Source: CAVPNY01 sp963706905 (GTDB taxonomy: Bacteria; Chloroflexota; Anaerolineae; Anaerolineales; UBA4823). From it: a stretch of DNA of 64,000 nucleotides. Numbering within the stretch: position 1 is the first letter of the stretch; each line of letters starts with the position of its first letter. The notes beneath the pieces are model-generated. The model had not been told where the DNA came from. It saw only the letters and a program-made list of their open reading frames with translations, and did no database searches. Shown one piece after another: positions 18,096-26,147 of this stretch. The stretch is from assembly GCA_963706905.1 (NCBI GenBank), contig CAVPNY010000017.1, forward strand, positions 76,263-140,262, given 5' to 3'. A program made the position numbers and the translations under genes.

Positions 18096-18227
18096 CAGGT
18101 GTTTACCGGCGATTGAGAGAATTGCGAACAAACATATCTTACCCCAATTGGCAAGCCGCTCACTTTACGAAGTTGTTGGTTTAAGGAAAAAGGGAAGGTC
18201 CAAAAAGAGAAGTTGAAAGAATAATAA

Positions 18228-18274
18228 TGCACACACGCAGGGATAGTGCTATATACCTTCCCTACGTGTGTGCA
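18228..18274. terminator. Long inverted repeat between upp and the kinase gene
   Basis: Arms TGCACACACG-C-AGGGA (18228-18243) and TCCCT-A-CGTGTGTGCA (18259-18274) form a 16-bp stem with one mismatch and a 15-nt loop. On the minus strand, the direction of both genes, it follows the upp stop by 25 bp and is followed by a T-rich TTATTATTCTTT. It is likely a terminator for upp, but the stem is unusually long and could be a palindromic repeat. Confidence 0.6.
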
Positions 18275-18299
18275 ATTTACTCTTTCGAATGATAAGGAC

Positions 18300-18926
18300 T
18301 CACCCGGTGCCGAACTGGCGGTCGCCGGCATCACCCAGCCCTGGCAGGATATAGCCATGCTCGTTGAGGCGCTCATCGATCGCCGCCAGATGGATAGGCA
18401 CTTCTGGGTGCTTCTCCTGCATTTGGGCGATCCCCTCCGGGGCACCGATAATGCCAACAAACTTGATCTTATGCACTCCCCAGCGTTTTAGAACATCGAC
18501 CGTAGCCACCGCCGAGCCGCCGGTCGCCAGCATGGGATCCAGGATCAGGCAGACGGACACGGTGGGCAAGACCGGCAGCTTGTTGTAATACTCCACCGGT
18601 TTGAGGGTGCGCTCGTCGCGGTACAGACCGATATGCCAGACTTCAGCACTGGGCATCAATTCCCAGACTCCTTCTACCATTCCCAGCCCGGCGCGCAGGA
18701 TTGGCACCAGCCCGATGCCTTCTTTTAGTTCCTTTCCCTGCGCCAGGGCAAGGGGCGTCTCGACTGTCTTGGGGACGACCGGCAAGTCGGTAGTGGCTTC
18801 ATAAACCAGCAGGGCGGCGATCTCGCGCACCAGGGCGCGGAAGCGCTCCGGCTTGGTGGTCTTGTCACGCAAAAGAGCTACTTTATGCGCTACGAGCGGG
18901 TGGGGTGAGGGGAATATATTGGACAT
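18300..18926 (-). CDS. upp: Uracil phosphoribosyltransferase
   Basis: 208 residues, exact family length. Converts uracil and PRPP to UMP in pyrimidine salvage. PRPP loop LILDPMLATGGSA at about 131-143. The uracil-binding C-terminal region is IPAGLGDAGD-like (ILPGLGDAGDRQFGT). VPILRAGLGMVEG is the conserved hydrophobic/Gly segment. The window also encodes a pyrimidine-nucleoside phosphorylase (22.3 kb) and a nucleoside-hydrolase fusion (61.5 kb), both sources of free uracil. Start ATG 18926 is preceded by AGGAGGACACTC. Confidence 0.96.
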   Translation of the reverse strand: MSNIFPSPHPLVAHKVALLRDKTTKPERFRALVREIAALLVYEATTDLPVVPKTVETPLALAQGKELKEGIGLVPILRAGLGMVEGVWELMPSAEVWHIGLYRDERTLKPVEYYNKLPVLPTVSVCLILDPMLATGGSAVATVDVLKRWGVHKIKFVGIIGAPEGIAQMQEKHPEVPIHLAAIDERLNEHGYILPGLGDAGDRQFGTG

Positions 18927-19035
18927 GAGTGTCCTCCTGGGGGTGAGTTATCTTGATCGTGTGGATGGTCTGCCGACCTTCAAGTTGATTTCAATCCATT
19001 CCCGGGTGATCCAGGTTACCATTGGAGACGCGAAG

Positions 19036-19093
19036 CCGCCAAGTACGCGAAGGTTTCACAAGAGTTGGCTTGGCATCCTTCGCGCCTTGGCGG
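19036..19093. repeat. Palindromic intergenic repeat (REP/MITE-like)
   Basis: CCGCCAAG-TA-CGCGAAGG (19036-19053) and CCTTCGCG-C-CTTGGCGG (19077-19093) pair over 16 bp around a 23-bp loop. It occupies the 330-bp spacer between the divergent upp and ruvB genes, which holds no supportable ORF. The word CTTCGCG.CTTGGCGG is non-coding in both directions here. Confidence 0.6.
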
Positions 19094-19218
19094 TAATTGT
19101 CCGCATCATATAGCCATCGACGCCGTTAAGTTGGACTGTCGACATTTGGGGACAATTTTAGCATAACTCGAATTTTCGGGCAGGAAGAAATTGTTCGATT
19201 TGCACAGGAAGCGGATTT

Positions 19219-19249
19219 TTGACTGCTCGCCAGGAATCGAGGTTATAAT
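19219..19249 (+). promoter_or_regulatory. ruvB promoter, transcript probably leaderless
   Basis: TTGACT at 19219-19224, 19-bp spacer, TATAAT at 19244-19249. Transcription would begin about 19256-19257, at the GTG start of RuvB, leaving no leader or Shine-Dalgarno site. The spacer is 2 bp longer than ideal. Confidence 0.5.
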
Positions 19250-19256
19250 CATCCCC

Positions 19257-20282
19257 GTGGACGTCCCCCCAAAACGATTAATCACCCCCGATTCCCAACC
19301 TGAAGACCGCCTTGACCAGGCCTTGCGCCCTCGCCTGCTGGCAGACCTGATCGGGCAGGAGCGGGTTAAGGAAAATCTGAGGATCATGATCGCCGCTGCC
19401 CGCCAGCGCGGCGAACCGGTTGATCATGTGCTGTTCTACGGGCCGCCCGGGCTGGGTAAAACCACCCTGGCGCATATCCTGGCCAACGAGATGGGTGTCA
19501 ATATTAAGGTTACCGCTGGACCGGCCATTGAGCGTCCCGGCGACCTGGCGGCGATCCTGACCAACCTGCGCGCCGGCGATATCCTGTTCATCGATGAAGT
19601 GCACCGCCTGGGGCGCGTGGTCGAAGAGGTGCTCTACCCCGCCATGGAGGATTTTGCCCTGGATATCGTGATCGGCAAGGGTCCGTCGGCGCGCTCGCTG
19701 CGCCTGAAGCTGCCACACTACACCGTGATCGGGGCGACCACCCGCCTGGCGCTGGTTACTGCCCCGCTCCGGGCGCGTTTTGGGGCTGTGTACCGGCTGG
19801 ATTATTATTCCCATGACGCCATGCTGAAGATTGTCAAGCGGGGAGGAGGCGTGATGGGCATACCCATCGAGCCAGAAGGCGTGGATGAGATCGCCCGGCG
19901 CGGGCGCGGCACGCCACGCGTAGCCTTGCGCTTGCTGCGCCGGGTGCGCGATTACGCCCAGGTGCGCGGCGATGGGGTGATCACTCGATCGATTGCCGAG
20001 CAGGCCCTGGACCTGCTCAACGTTGACCCTCTGGGCCTGGATGAGATGGATCGCCGGGTGCTGCTCACTGTGATCGAAAAGTACCGCGGCGGGCCGGTCG
20101 GGTTGAACACCATTGCGGCATCGATCAGTGAGGAATCTGACACCATCATGGACGTGGTCGAGCCGTACTTGCTCCAATTAGGCTTCCTGGAGCGCACCTC
20201 GCAGGGGCGTCTGGCGACACAAAAAGCCTATGAGCATCTCGAAATCCCTTATCCGAATAACGAGCAGCCGCGCCTGCTTTAA
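19257..20282 (+). CDS. ruvB: Holliday junction branch migration helicase RuvB
   Basis: 341 residues from GTG 19257. Walker A GPPGLGKTT, Walker B ILFIDEVHRL, sensor GATTRLALVTAPLRARFG with the arginine finger region, and a C-terminal winged helix (NTIAASISEESDTIMDVVEPYLLQLGF). The N-terminal linker RPRLLADLIGQERVKENL is standard. It drives branch migration with RuvA during recombination repair. A longer reading from 19191 adds a non-family N-terminus and crosses the promoter, so GTG is preferred. First gene of the ruvB-DUF2905-queA unit; ruvA and ruvC are not in the window. Confidence 0.96.
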   Translation: MDVPPKRLITPDSQPEDRLDQALRPRLLADLIGQERVKENLRIMIAAARQRGEPVDHVLFYGPPGLGKTTLAHILANEMGVNIKVTAGPAIERPGDLAAILTNLRAGDILFIDEVHRLGRVVEEVLYPAMEDFALDIVIGKGPSARSLRLKLPHYTVIGATTRLALVTAPLRARFGAVYRLDYYSHDAMLKIVKRGGGVMGIPIEPEGVDEIARRGRGTPRVALRLLRRVRDYAQVRGDGVITRSIAEQALDLLNVDPLGLDEMDRRVLLTVIEKYRGGPVGLNTIAASISEESDTIMDVVEPYLLQLGFLERTSQGRLATQKAYEHLEIPYPNNEQPRLL

Positions 20283-20285
20283 TCC

Positions 20286-20519
20286 ATGAACACGCTCTCT
20301 ATCGCGCGCTACCTGATGCTGGCCGGGGTCGGCCTGTTCCTGGTGGGTGGTGTGGTCTATGTGATGGGCCGCATGGGGGTAAAGTTATTCAACCTGCCCG
20401 GGGATATCCGCCTGCAAGGCGAAAATCTGACCTGCCTGGTACCCATCACCAGCATGATCTTGATCTCGATCTTGTTGTCGGTGATCCTCAGCCTGGCGAT
20501 GCGCTACCTGAATAAATAA
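20286..20519 (+). CDS. DUF2905 family small membrane protein
   Basis: 77 residues, two TM helices (about 8-28 and 50-72) around the family loop VKLFNLPGDIRLQGEN. It starts 3 bp after ruvB. DUF2905 genes are often adjacent to ruvB in several phyla, but no function is known. Confidence 0.88.
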   Translation: MNTLSIARYLMLAGVGLFLVGGVVYVMGRMGVKLFNLPGDIRLQGENLTCLVPITSMILISILLSVILSLAMRYLNK

Positions 20520-20536
20520 AATCCGGCTGCTTACCC

Positions 20537-21559
20537 TTGCAAACCTCCGATTTTGACTACGATCTGCCACCCGAGTTTATCGCCCAAACTCCGGTGGAGC
20601 CGCGGCACGCCTCCCGCCTGCTGGTGCTGGAGCGGGAGGGCGGCGCCATCCAGCACACCAGCTTCTGGGAGATTGGGCGGTTCTTACGGGCTGGCGACAC
20701 CCTGGTGGTCAATGAGACGCGGGTGATCCCGGCGCGCCTGTATGCCCGCAAAATACCGGGCGGGGGAAAAGTTGAGCTGCTCTTGCTGCGCAAGGAGGAC
20801 GAGTGCACCTGGGAAGCGCTGGTCGGGGGCAAGGGACTCACCCCGGGTAAGCGCCTGGATGTGGAGTCCGGGCTGCAGGCCGAAATCACTGCCAGATTGG
20901 ATGGGCCGCGCCGCCTGGTACGGTTCACGGAGCCGATCGAGCCTTACCTGGCTTCGATTGGGCATGTGCCCCTGCCGCCCTATATCCACACCGCGCTGGC
21001 CGACCCGGAGCGCTACCAGACGGTGTATGCCCGCCAGCCGGGTTCGGCGGCGGCGCCCACCGCCGGGCTGCACTTCACCCCCGAATTGATCGAACGGCTT
21101 CAGAGCCAGGGAGTCGCTTTTACCCAGGTCACCCTGCACGTCGGGTTGGATACCTTCGCCCCGGTGACCGAGGCCGATCCAGGCCTGCATGCCATCCACA
21201 CCGAATGGTGCCAGGTGACCCCCGAAGCAGCCAGGGCAGTCAACCGGGCGCGCCAGGCAGGCGGTCGGGTGATCGCCGTGGGCACCACCAGCGTGCGCAC
21301 GCTGGAGACTGCGGCGCAGCGCGCCGCGTCGGGCGAGACGATCAGCGCTTATCAGGGCGCAACCGATCTCTTTATCCTGCCAGGTCATACCTTTCGGGCG
21401 GTCGACGCGCTGATCACCAATTTCCATCTGCCGCGCTCCACCCTGATCATGCTGGTCAGCGCATTTGCCGGGCGGGAGGCTATCCTCAGCGCTTATGAAA
21501 CCGCTAAGCGGCAAGGCTACCGTTTCTATTCCTTCGGCGACGCCATGCTGATCCTGTGA
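20537..21559 (+). CDS. queA: S-adenosylmethionine:tRNA ribosyltransferase-isomerase
   Basis: 340 residues. Transfers and isomerises the ribosyl of SAM to 7-aminomethyl-7-deazaguanine in tRNA, forming epoxyqueuosine. Family motifs: SDFDYDLPPEFIAQTP at the N-terminus, VNETRVIPARL, LPPYIHT, GSAAAPTAGLHFTPELIERL, and ITNFHLPRSTLIMLVSAFAG. Start is TTG 20537, which puts the family's N-terminal SDFDY at residue 4. It is 17 bp after the DUF2905 stop, in the same operon. Confidence 0.95.
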   Translation: MQTSDFDYDLPPEFIAQTPVEPRHASRLLVLEREGGAIQHTSFWEIGRFLRAGDTLVVNETRVIPARLYARKIPGGGKVELLLLRKEDECTWEALVGGKGLTPGKRLDVESGLQAEITARLDGPRRLVRFTEPIEPYLASIGHVPLPPYIHTALADPERYQTVYARQPGSAAAPTAGLHFTPELIERLQSQGVAFTQVTLHVGLDTFAPVTEADPGLHAIHTEWCQVTPEAARAVNRARQAGGRVIAVGTTSVRTLETAAQRAASGETISAYQGATDLFILPGHTFRAVDALITNFHLPRSTLIMLVSAFAGREAILSAYETAKRQGYRFYSFGDAMLIL

Positions 21560-21569
21560 CTCGGCTTCT

Positions 21570-22277
21570 ATGAAAACCTGGGATTCTCTCGATCAAACCA
21601 TCATTCAATGCCGGAAATGCCCCCGCCTGGTCGCCTGGCGCGAACAGGTCGCCCGAGAGCGCAAGCGGGCTTACCGGGAACAGGTCTACTGGGGAAAACC
21701 CGTGCCAGGTTTTGGCGATCGCCAGGCCAGGGTCCTGGTGGTCGGTCTGGCGCCCGGGGCGCACGGCGCTAACCGCACCGGTCGCATATTCACCGGGGAT
21801 GGATCCGGGGAGTTCTTATTCCGAGCGCTGCACCGGGCGGGCTTTGCCAGCCAGCCGCAGTCGGTTTCTGTCGAGGATGGCCTGCAGCTAACCAGCCTGT
21901 ATATCAGTGCGGTCTGCCGCTGCGCCCCGCCGGATAACCGGCCTCTACCGGATGAAATCGTTAACTGCCTGCCTTTCCTGGAACAGGAGATCGAGCTGCT
22001 CACGGGGCTGGTTGGAATTGTCGCCCTAGGGCAGATCGCCTTTGACAACCTCTTGCGCCTGCTGCGCCAGCGCGGGCATGCTATTCCCCGGCTGGAATTT
22101 GCTCACGGAGCCTTGTATCCCCTGGGTGAGAACCTGCCCTGGTTGCTGGCTTCCTACCATCCCAGCCGCCAGAATACGCAGACCGGACGCCTGACGGTGG
22201 AGATGTTTGCCAGCATCTGGGAGCAGGTACGCCAGCTCCTCGACCTGGGTTATAATCCTGAAATCCTGGTTGATTAG
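21570..22277 (+). CDS. Family 5 uracil-DNA glycosylase (UdgB)
   Basis: 235 residues. N-terminal CRKCPRL supplies Fe-S cysteines, with further Cys in VCRCAPPDN. The active-site loop GLAPGAHGANRTGRIFTGD is diagnostic of family 5, which lacks the catalytic Asp/Asn of other UDGs. The second loop is ASYHPSRQNT. It removes uracil and hypoxanthine from DNA. It starts 10 bp after queA and fits the DNA-repair flavour of the ruvB operon. Confidence 0.92.
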   Translation: MKTWDSLDQTIIQCRKCPRLVAWREQVARERKRAYREQVYWGKPVPGFGDRQARVLVVGLAPGAHGANRTGRIFTGDGSGEFLFRALHRAGFASQPQSVSVEDGLQLTSLYISAVCRCAPPDNRPLPDEIVNCLPFLEQEIELLTGLVGIVALGQIAFDNLLRLLRQRGHAIPRLEFAHGALYPLGENLPWLLASYHPSRQNTQTGRLTVEMFASIWEQVRQLLDLGYNPEILVD

Positions 22278-22300
22278 CTTAAGGATGTGGGAGGACAGCC

Positions 22301-23605
22301 GTGCGCGCGGTTGATATCATCATACATAAACGAGATGGCGGTGAGCTGACCCGCGAAGAGATCGAATTCTTCGTGAATGGATTTTGCCGAGGAGATATCC
22401 CTGATTACCAGGCGGCTGCCTGGGCAATGGCGGTCTTGTTGCGGGGGATGACGCCCCGCGAGACAACTGACCTAACGCTGGCGCTGGTCAATACTGGCGA
22501 GACGATTGACTTATCCGGTGTGGTGCCGGTAGCGGTGGATAAACACTCGACGGGTGGGGTGGGCGACAAGACCACCCTGGTGGTGGAGCCGCTGGTGGCA
22601 GCTTGCGGGTTGCCGGTTGGCAAGCTCTCCGGGCGGGGCCTGGGCTTCAGCGGCGGCACGCTGGACAAGCTCGAATCGATCCCGGGTTTCCGCACCCAAC
22701 TGACTACTGAGGAATTCATCGAACAACTGCGCAGCGTGGGCCTGGTTCTCTCGGGGCAGAGCGCTGACCTGGCGCCAGCCGACGGCAAGCTCTACGCCCT
22801 GCGAGATGTCACCGGCACGGTGCAATCTATCCCGCTGATCGCCTCCTCGGTGATGAGCAAGAAGATCGCCGGCGGGGCCAACGCCATCCTGCTGGATGTC
22901 AAGGTCGGGCACGGGGCTTTCATGCGCACCCTGGAGGATGCTCACCAGCTAGCCGAGCTGATGGTGGGCATTGCCAAGCTGGCTGGACGGCGGGCGATTG
23001 CCCTGCTCTCCGACATGAACCAACCCCTGGGTCGGGCAGTGGGCAACGCCTTGGAAGTGAAGGAAGCGATCGATACCCTGCATGGCGGGGGGCCGGAGGA
23101 TTTCCGCGAACACTGCCTGGAAGCAGCGGCTTACCTGCTATTATTGGGTGATAAGGTCGAGTCTGTCGCGCAGGGGAGAACGCAGGCTGAGCGAGCCCTG
23201 GGGGAGGGCCACGGCTGGGAGCGCTTTCGGACGCTGGTCGCGACCCAGGGCGGCGATGTGGCTTACGTGGACGGACCGCAGCGCCTTCCCCAGGCGAGCC
23301 TGGTTGAGAGCGTGCCAGCCCCACGCTCAGGTTTCCTGGCAGAGATCAACGCCCAGGTTGTCGGGGAGACTTCCGTCTTGCTGGGAGCGGGACGGGAGAA
23401 GAAAACGGATCCCATCGATCATGCGGTGGGGATCGAGATCCTGCATAAGGTCGGGGATTGGGTCGAGGCAGGTACGGCGCTGTGTGTGGTGCACGCCAAC
23501 CAGGTGGAACGGCAGGTGGAAGCCCGCCAGCGATTGTTGCAAGCCCACCAGTGGAGCGATGACCCGGTTAAGCCGCTGCCATTGTTCTACGGGGTCGTCG
23601 AGTAA
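22301..23605 (+). CDS. Pyrimidine-nucleoside (thymidine) phosphorylase
   Basis: 434 residues, start GTG 22301 behind GGGAGGACAGCC. Family signature SGRGLGFSGGTLDKLESIPGF; phosphate-binding DKHSTGGVGDKTTL; LVLSGQSADLAPADGKLYALRDVTGTV; C-terminal barrel-sandwich domain (VGIEILHKVGDWVEAGTALC). It phosphorolyses thymidine or uridine to base and (deoxy)ribose-1-phosphate, linking to Upp salvage. DeoA-type and Pdp-type specificity cannot be separated by eye. Likely last gene of the ruvB unit (23-bp gap). Confidence 0.93.
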   Translation: MRAVDIIIHKRDGGELTREEIEFFVNGFCRGDIPDYQAAAWAMAVLLRGMTPRETTDLTLALVNTGETIDLSGVVPVAVDKHSTGGVGDKTTLVVEPLVAACGLPVGKLSGRGLGFSGGTLDKLESIPGFRTQLTTEEFIEQLRSVGLVLSGQSADLAPADGKLYALRDVTGTVQSIPLIASSVMSKKIAGGANAILLDVKVGHGAFMRTLEDAHQLAELMVGIAKLAGRRAIALLSDMNQPLGRAVGNALEVKEAIDTLHGGGPEDFREHCLEAAAYLLLLGDKVESVAQGRTQAERALGEGHGWERFRTLVATQGGDVAYVDGPQRLPQASLVESVPAPRSGFLAEINAQVVGETSVLLGAGREKKTDPIDHAVGIEILHKVGDWVEAGTALCVVHANQVERQVEARQRLLQAHQWSDDPVKPLPLFYGVVE

Positions 23606-23690
23606 AACTTATTTATCTTTAGAAGGGGGATCGGGGTATATTTTTGGCGGGAACGTCGCTGAAAAGCACCCCGTTTTACTGTATTGAGTC

Positions 23691-24329
23691 CTATGCAGTT
23701 GGCCAGTGAGCCTGGTCGTTGAACTGGATAAGCACCCATCTGTGCTGGTAGGCGTGATATTCCAGAAAGGCGGAAGCGGTATTGGGAAAGCGGAAGGATG
23801 CCCCTTGCCAGGTGGCCTGGGGGGTGATACCAAGGATTGCGCGCAACGTCATATTGAGAATGCCGCCGTGCGAGACGACCAGGTAGCGACCGGGAGGACG
23901 CTGCAGCAGGCTCGACACAGCTCTCCCGGAACGCAAGAATAGCTCCCATTCACTCTCCCCGGTCTGGCCGATCGGAGTGTAAATATTGCGAAAATTGGGG
24001 GGTGGATATTTCTCGGAAGCTACCTCATGTTTCAGGCCAGCCAGCACCCCATTATCTAATTCCATCCAGACTGGATCAAATTCGAGCGGGGAGGGCAGGG
24101 CTTCTGCAAGGATCTCTGCTGACTGGCGAGTACGCGCCAGCGGGCTCGAGATGATGGCGTCAAAATGCAGCTCTTTTGCCTGCCAATGTTTTGCCAGAGC
24201 ACGCACCTGGGCGCGGCCGGTCTCGGTCAGCTCAAAGTCGGCTTGTCCCTGGTGGTACCCTTCAGCGTTGCCGACAAACTCACCGTGCCGCAGCAGTGTA
24301 ATGTAATAAATGGGTAATGATGTGTCCAA
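23691..24329 (-). CDS. Histidine phosphatase superfamily protein
   Basis: 212 residues. LLRHGEFVGNAEGYHQGQAD holds the RHG catalytic His and Arg. The second Arg and Glu come from ISSPLARTRQSAEI and WMELDNG; the second His from LVVSHGGILNM. Cofactor-independent phosphoglycerate mutase-like or broad phosphatase activity. It begins 9 bp after fmt, so the two are co-transcribed; no link in function is obvious. It is convergent with the nucleoside phosphorylase gene. Confidence 0.9.
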   Translation of the reverse strand: MDTSLPIYYITLLRHGEFVGNAEGYHQGQADFELTETGRAQVRALAKHWQAKELHFDAIISSPLARTRQSAEILAEALPSPLEFDPVWMELDNGVLAGLKHEVASEKYPPPNFRNIYTPIGQTGESEWELFLRSGRAVSSLLQRPPGRYLVVSHGGILNMTLRAILGITPQATWQGASFRFPNTASAFLEYHAYQHRWVLIQFNDQAHWPTA

Positions 24330-24338
24330 AGCGATGAT

Positions 24339-25265
24339 TTATCCCGAATTTCCCTTCCCCCAATCACGCACCCCCAACAGGTAGTCTTTCCCAGACATGG
24401 ATTTCTTACCGGCTGGCTGCACTTCGACCAAGACCAGCAGGCCATCCCCGCAACCCATGGCTGGCTGGTCCTGGAAGATTGTTTCCACGCCCTGGCCTGG
24501 TGAAGAACTCTCGACCGACTGGGCACGGTGCACCTTGAGCGGCTGCCCCTGGCGAATGGTAAATGCCCCTGGCCAGGGATTGAAGGCGCGCACCTGGTCC
24601 ACGAGGCGCCAGGCCGGTTGGGTGAAATCGAGCCGACCGTCTTCCTTCTTCAGCATGGGGGCGTAGGTGGCTTGCGCCTCAACTTGATGATGAGGGTGCA
24701 ATACACCGCTCAGGTAGGCTGGTAAGGTATCGATCAAAAGATCTGCCCCAAGCTGAGCCAGCCTGTTCGAAAGGGAGCCGGCCGTGTCATCCGGATCAAT
24801 CCTCAGGGAACGCTGTGCCATAATAGGACCCGTATCAATGCCCGGATCCATCATCATGATCGTCACGCCCGTCTCCCGATCGCCGTGCAGCAGGGCAGCC
24901 TGGATCGGCGCGGCGCCGCGCCAGCGCGGCAACAGGGAGGCATGGACATTAACACAGCCTCGAAGCGGCAGCTCCAGCACCTCCGGGCGCAGGATCTGCC
25001 CAAAGGCCGCCACGACGATCAGATCCGGCGCCCAGGCGTACAATGCTTCCATGGCCTCAGCCTCGCGCAGGCGAGGCGGCTGGATGATGGGGAGACCCAG
25101 TTGCTCGGCGAGCAGCTTGACCGGCGGTGGAGTCAACAAACGGCCGCGCCCCGCCGGGCGGTCGGGCTGGGTCACCACGCCGACCACCGGGTAATGCTCT
25201 GCCAGTGCCTTCAGGGTTGGCAAGGCAAATTCGGGCGAGCCCATAAAGACAGTGCGGGGATGCAT
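24339..25265 (-). CDS. fmt: Methionyl-tRNA formyltransferase
   Basis: 308 residues. Formylates initiator Met-tRNA with 10-formyl-THF. The N-terminal Rossmann part has VFMGSPEFALPTLKAL. The catalytic triad region reads NVHASLLPRWRGAAPIQAAL (Asn, His) and MMMDPGIDTGPIM (Asp). C-terminal OB-fold: RAFNPWPGAFTI. Normal length. Start ATG 25265 is typical of the family. Confidence 0.96.
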   Translation of the reverse strand: MHPRTVFMGSPEFALPTLKALAEHYPVVGVVTQPDRPAGRGRLLTPPPVKLLAEQLGLPIIQPPRLREAEAMEALYAWAPDLIVVAAFGQILRPEVLELPLRGCVNVHASLLPRWRGAAPIQAALLHGDRETGVTIMMMDPGIDTGPIMAQRSLRIDPDDTAGSLSNRLAQLGADLLIDTLPAYLSGVLHPHHQVEAQATYAPMLKKEDGRLDFTQPAWRLVDQVRAFNPWPGAFTIRQGQPLKVHRAQSVESSSPGQGVETIFQDQPAMGCGDGLLVLVEVQPAGKKSMSGKDYLLGVRDWGKGNSG

Positions 25266-25384
25266 GGCAGGATTTTAGCACAGGAAATGGAAGCGTGAGT
25301 GCAAAATCGGAAATCCAATAGGCTTCCCTCAGGTCTGTTGAATATAGATCTATCATATTGTCGGTTGAGGCGCCTCCCAGTCTG

Positions 25385-25413
25385 TTGATCCAGATCGGGG
25401 ATTGGGTTATAGT
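25385..25413 (+). promoter_or_regulatory. Promoter of the DUF3592 gene
   Basis: TTGATC (25385-25390), 17-bp spacer, TATAGT (25408-25413), 30 bp before the ATG at 25443 with its GAGGAGG site. Confidence 0.5.
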
Positions 25414-25442
25414 GGGGCAATCTTTCATTGAGGAGGTCGGCC

Positions 25443-25973
25443 ATGTCAACTTCATTAGGCATCATTTTAGGGGCTGTGTGCGGGGCGGTTTTTATCCTGG
25501 GATTTATCGGGGCGGGAATCTTCCTGATCTACCGCAGCGTACAAAGCCGCAAGAAGGCAGAAGCCAGCCAGGGCTGGCCGAGCACAGCCGGTCAGATCTA
25601 CGAGTCGCGGGTCGCTCACAGCACCCACACCGACACCGACGGTGACAGCAGCGATAGCTATACTCCCTATGTCGAGTACACCTACCAGGTGGCTGGGCAG
25701 TCCTATAATGGACGGGATCTAACCTTCGGCTTTACGCAGGGGTACGGAAACGCATCCAAGGCGCAGGCCATGCTGGCAAAATATCCGGTTGGAGCGCGGG
25801 TGAATGTGTACTACGACCCGGTCGATCCGCAGAAGGCAGTACTGGAGCGCCAGGCGGGTGGCTTTGGAGTTGGGCTGGTGTTGGGGATCATCTTTCTGGT
25901 GATCGGCGCCTGCCTGGGCTGTGGGGGGATATTTGCCCTGGTTTCCGCCTGGCTGGTTCCAGTCGCGCAATAG
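25443..25973 (+). CDS. DUF3592 domain membrane protein
   Basis: 176 residues from ATG 25443 (GAGGAGG 7 bp upstream). TM helix at about 6-29, a soluble domain (GWPSTAGQIYESRV, YTPYVEYTYQVAGQSYNGRDL, YPVGARVNVYYDPVDPQKAVLE) and a C-terminal TM at about 142-170. The YxYxVxG... and VxVYYDPxDPxxAVLE strings are hallmarks of DUF3592. Function unknown. It stands alone with its own promoter and terminator. Confidence 0.88.
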   Translation: MSTSLGIILGAVCGAVFILGFIGAGIFLIYRSVQSRKKAEASQGWPSTAGQIYESRVAHSTHTDTDGDSSDSYTPYVEYTYQVAGQSYNGRDLTFGFTQGYGNASKAQAMLAKYPVGARVNVYYDPVDPQKAVLERQAGGFGVGLVLGIIFLVIGACLGCGGIFALVSAWLVPVAQ

Positions 25974-25985
25974 CAGAATTAAAAT

Positions 25986-26014
25986 GAAACAGGCCTCGAT
26001 ATATGGCCTGTTTC
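25986..26014. terminator. Bidirectional terminator hairpin between DUF3592 and tRNA-Leu
   Basis: Perfect 10-bp stem GAAACAGGCC / GGCCTGTTTC with a 9-nt loop. On the minus strand it is followed by ATTTTAATT, so it fits best as the tRNA-Leu terminator. On plus it ends the DUF3592 transcript. Confidence 0.65.
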
Positions 26015-26028
26015 GATTCACACAAGAA

Positions 26029-26112
26029 TGGGGCGGGTGGGAGTTGAACCCACAAGGTGTCACCACCGGAGGATTTTAAGTCCCCTGCGTCTGCCAATTC
26101 CGCCACCGCCCC
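26029..26112 (-). tRNA. tRNA-Leu (anticodon UAA)
   Basis: 84 nt. Acceptor GGGGCGG pairs with CCGCCCC plus discriminator A. D-arm includes GAATTGGCAGACGC. Anticodon loop CTTAAAA gives UAA. A long variable arm (GGTGGTGACACC) marks it as class II. T-arm GTGGG-TTCAACT-CCCAC. The 3' CCA is not encoded. Confidence 0.95.
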
Positions 26113-26147
26113 GTCTGGCTTAGATTTTACCCTGAAAAAGCGAGGGG

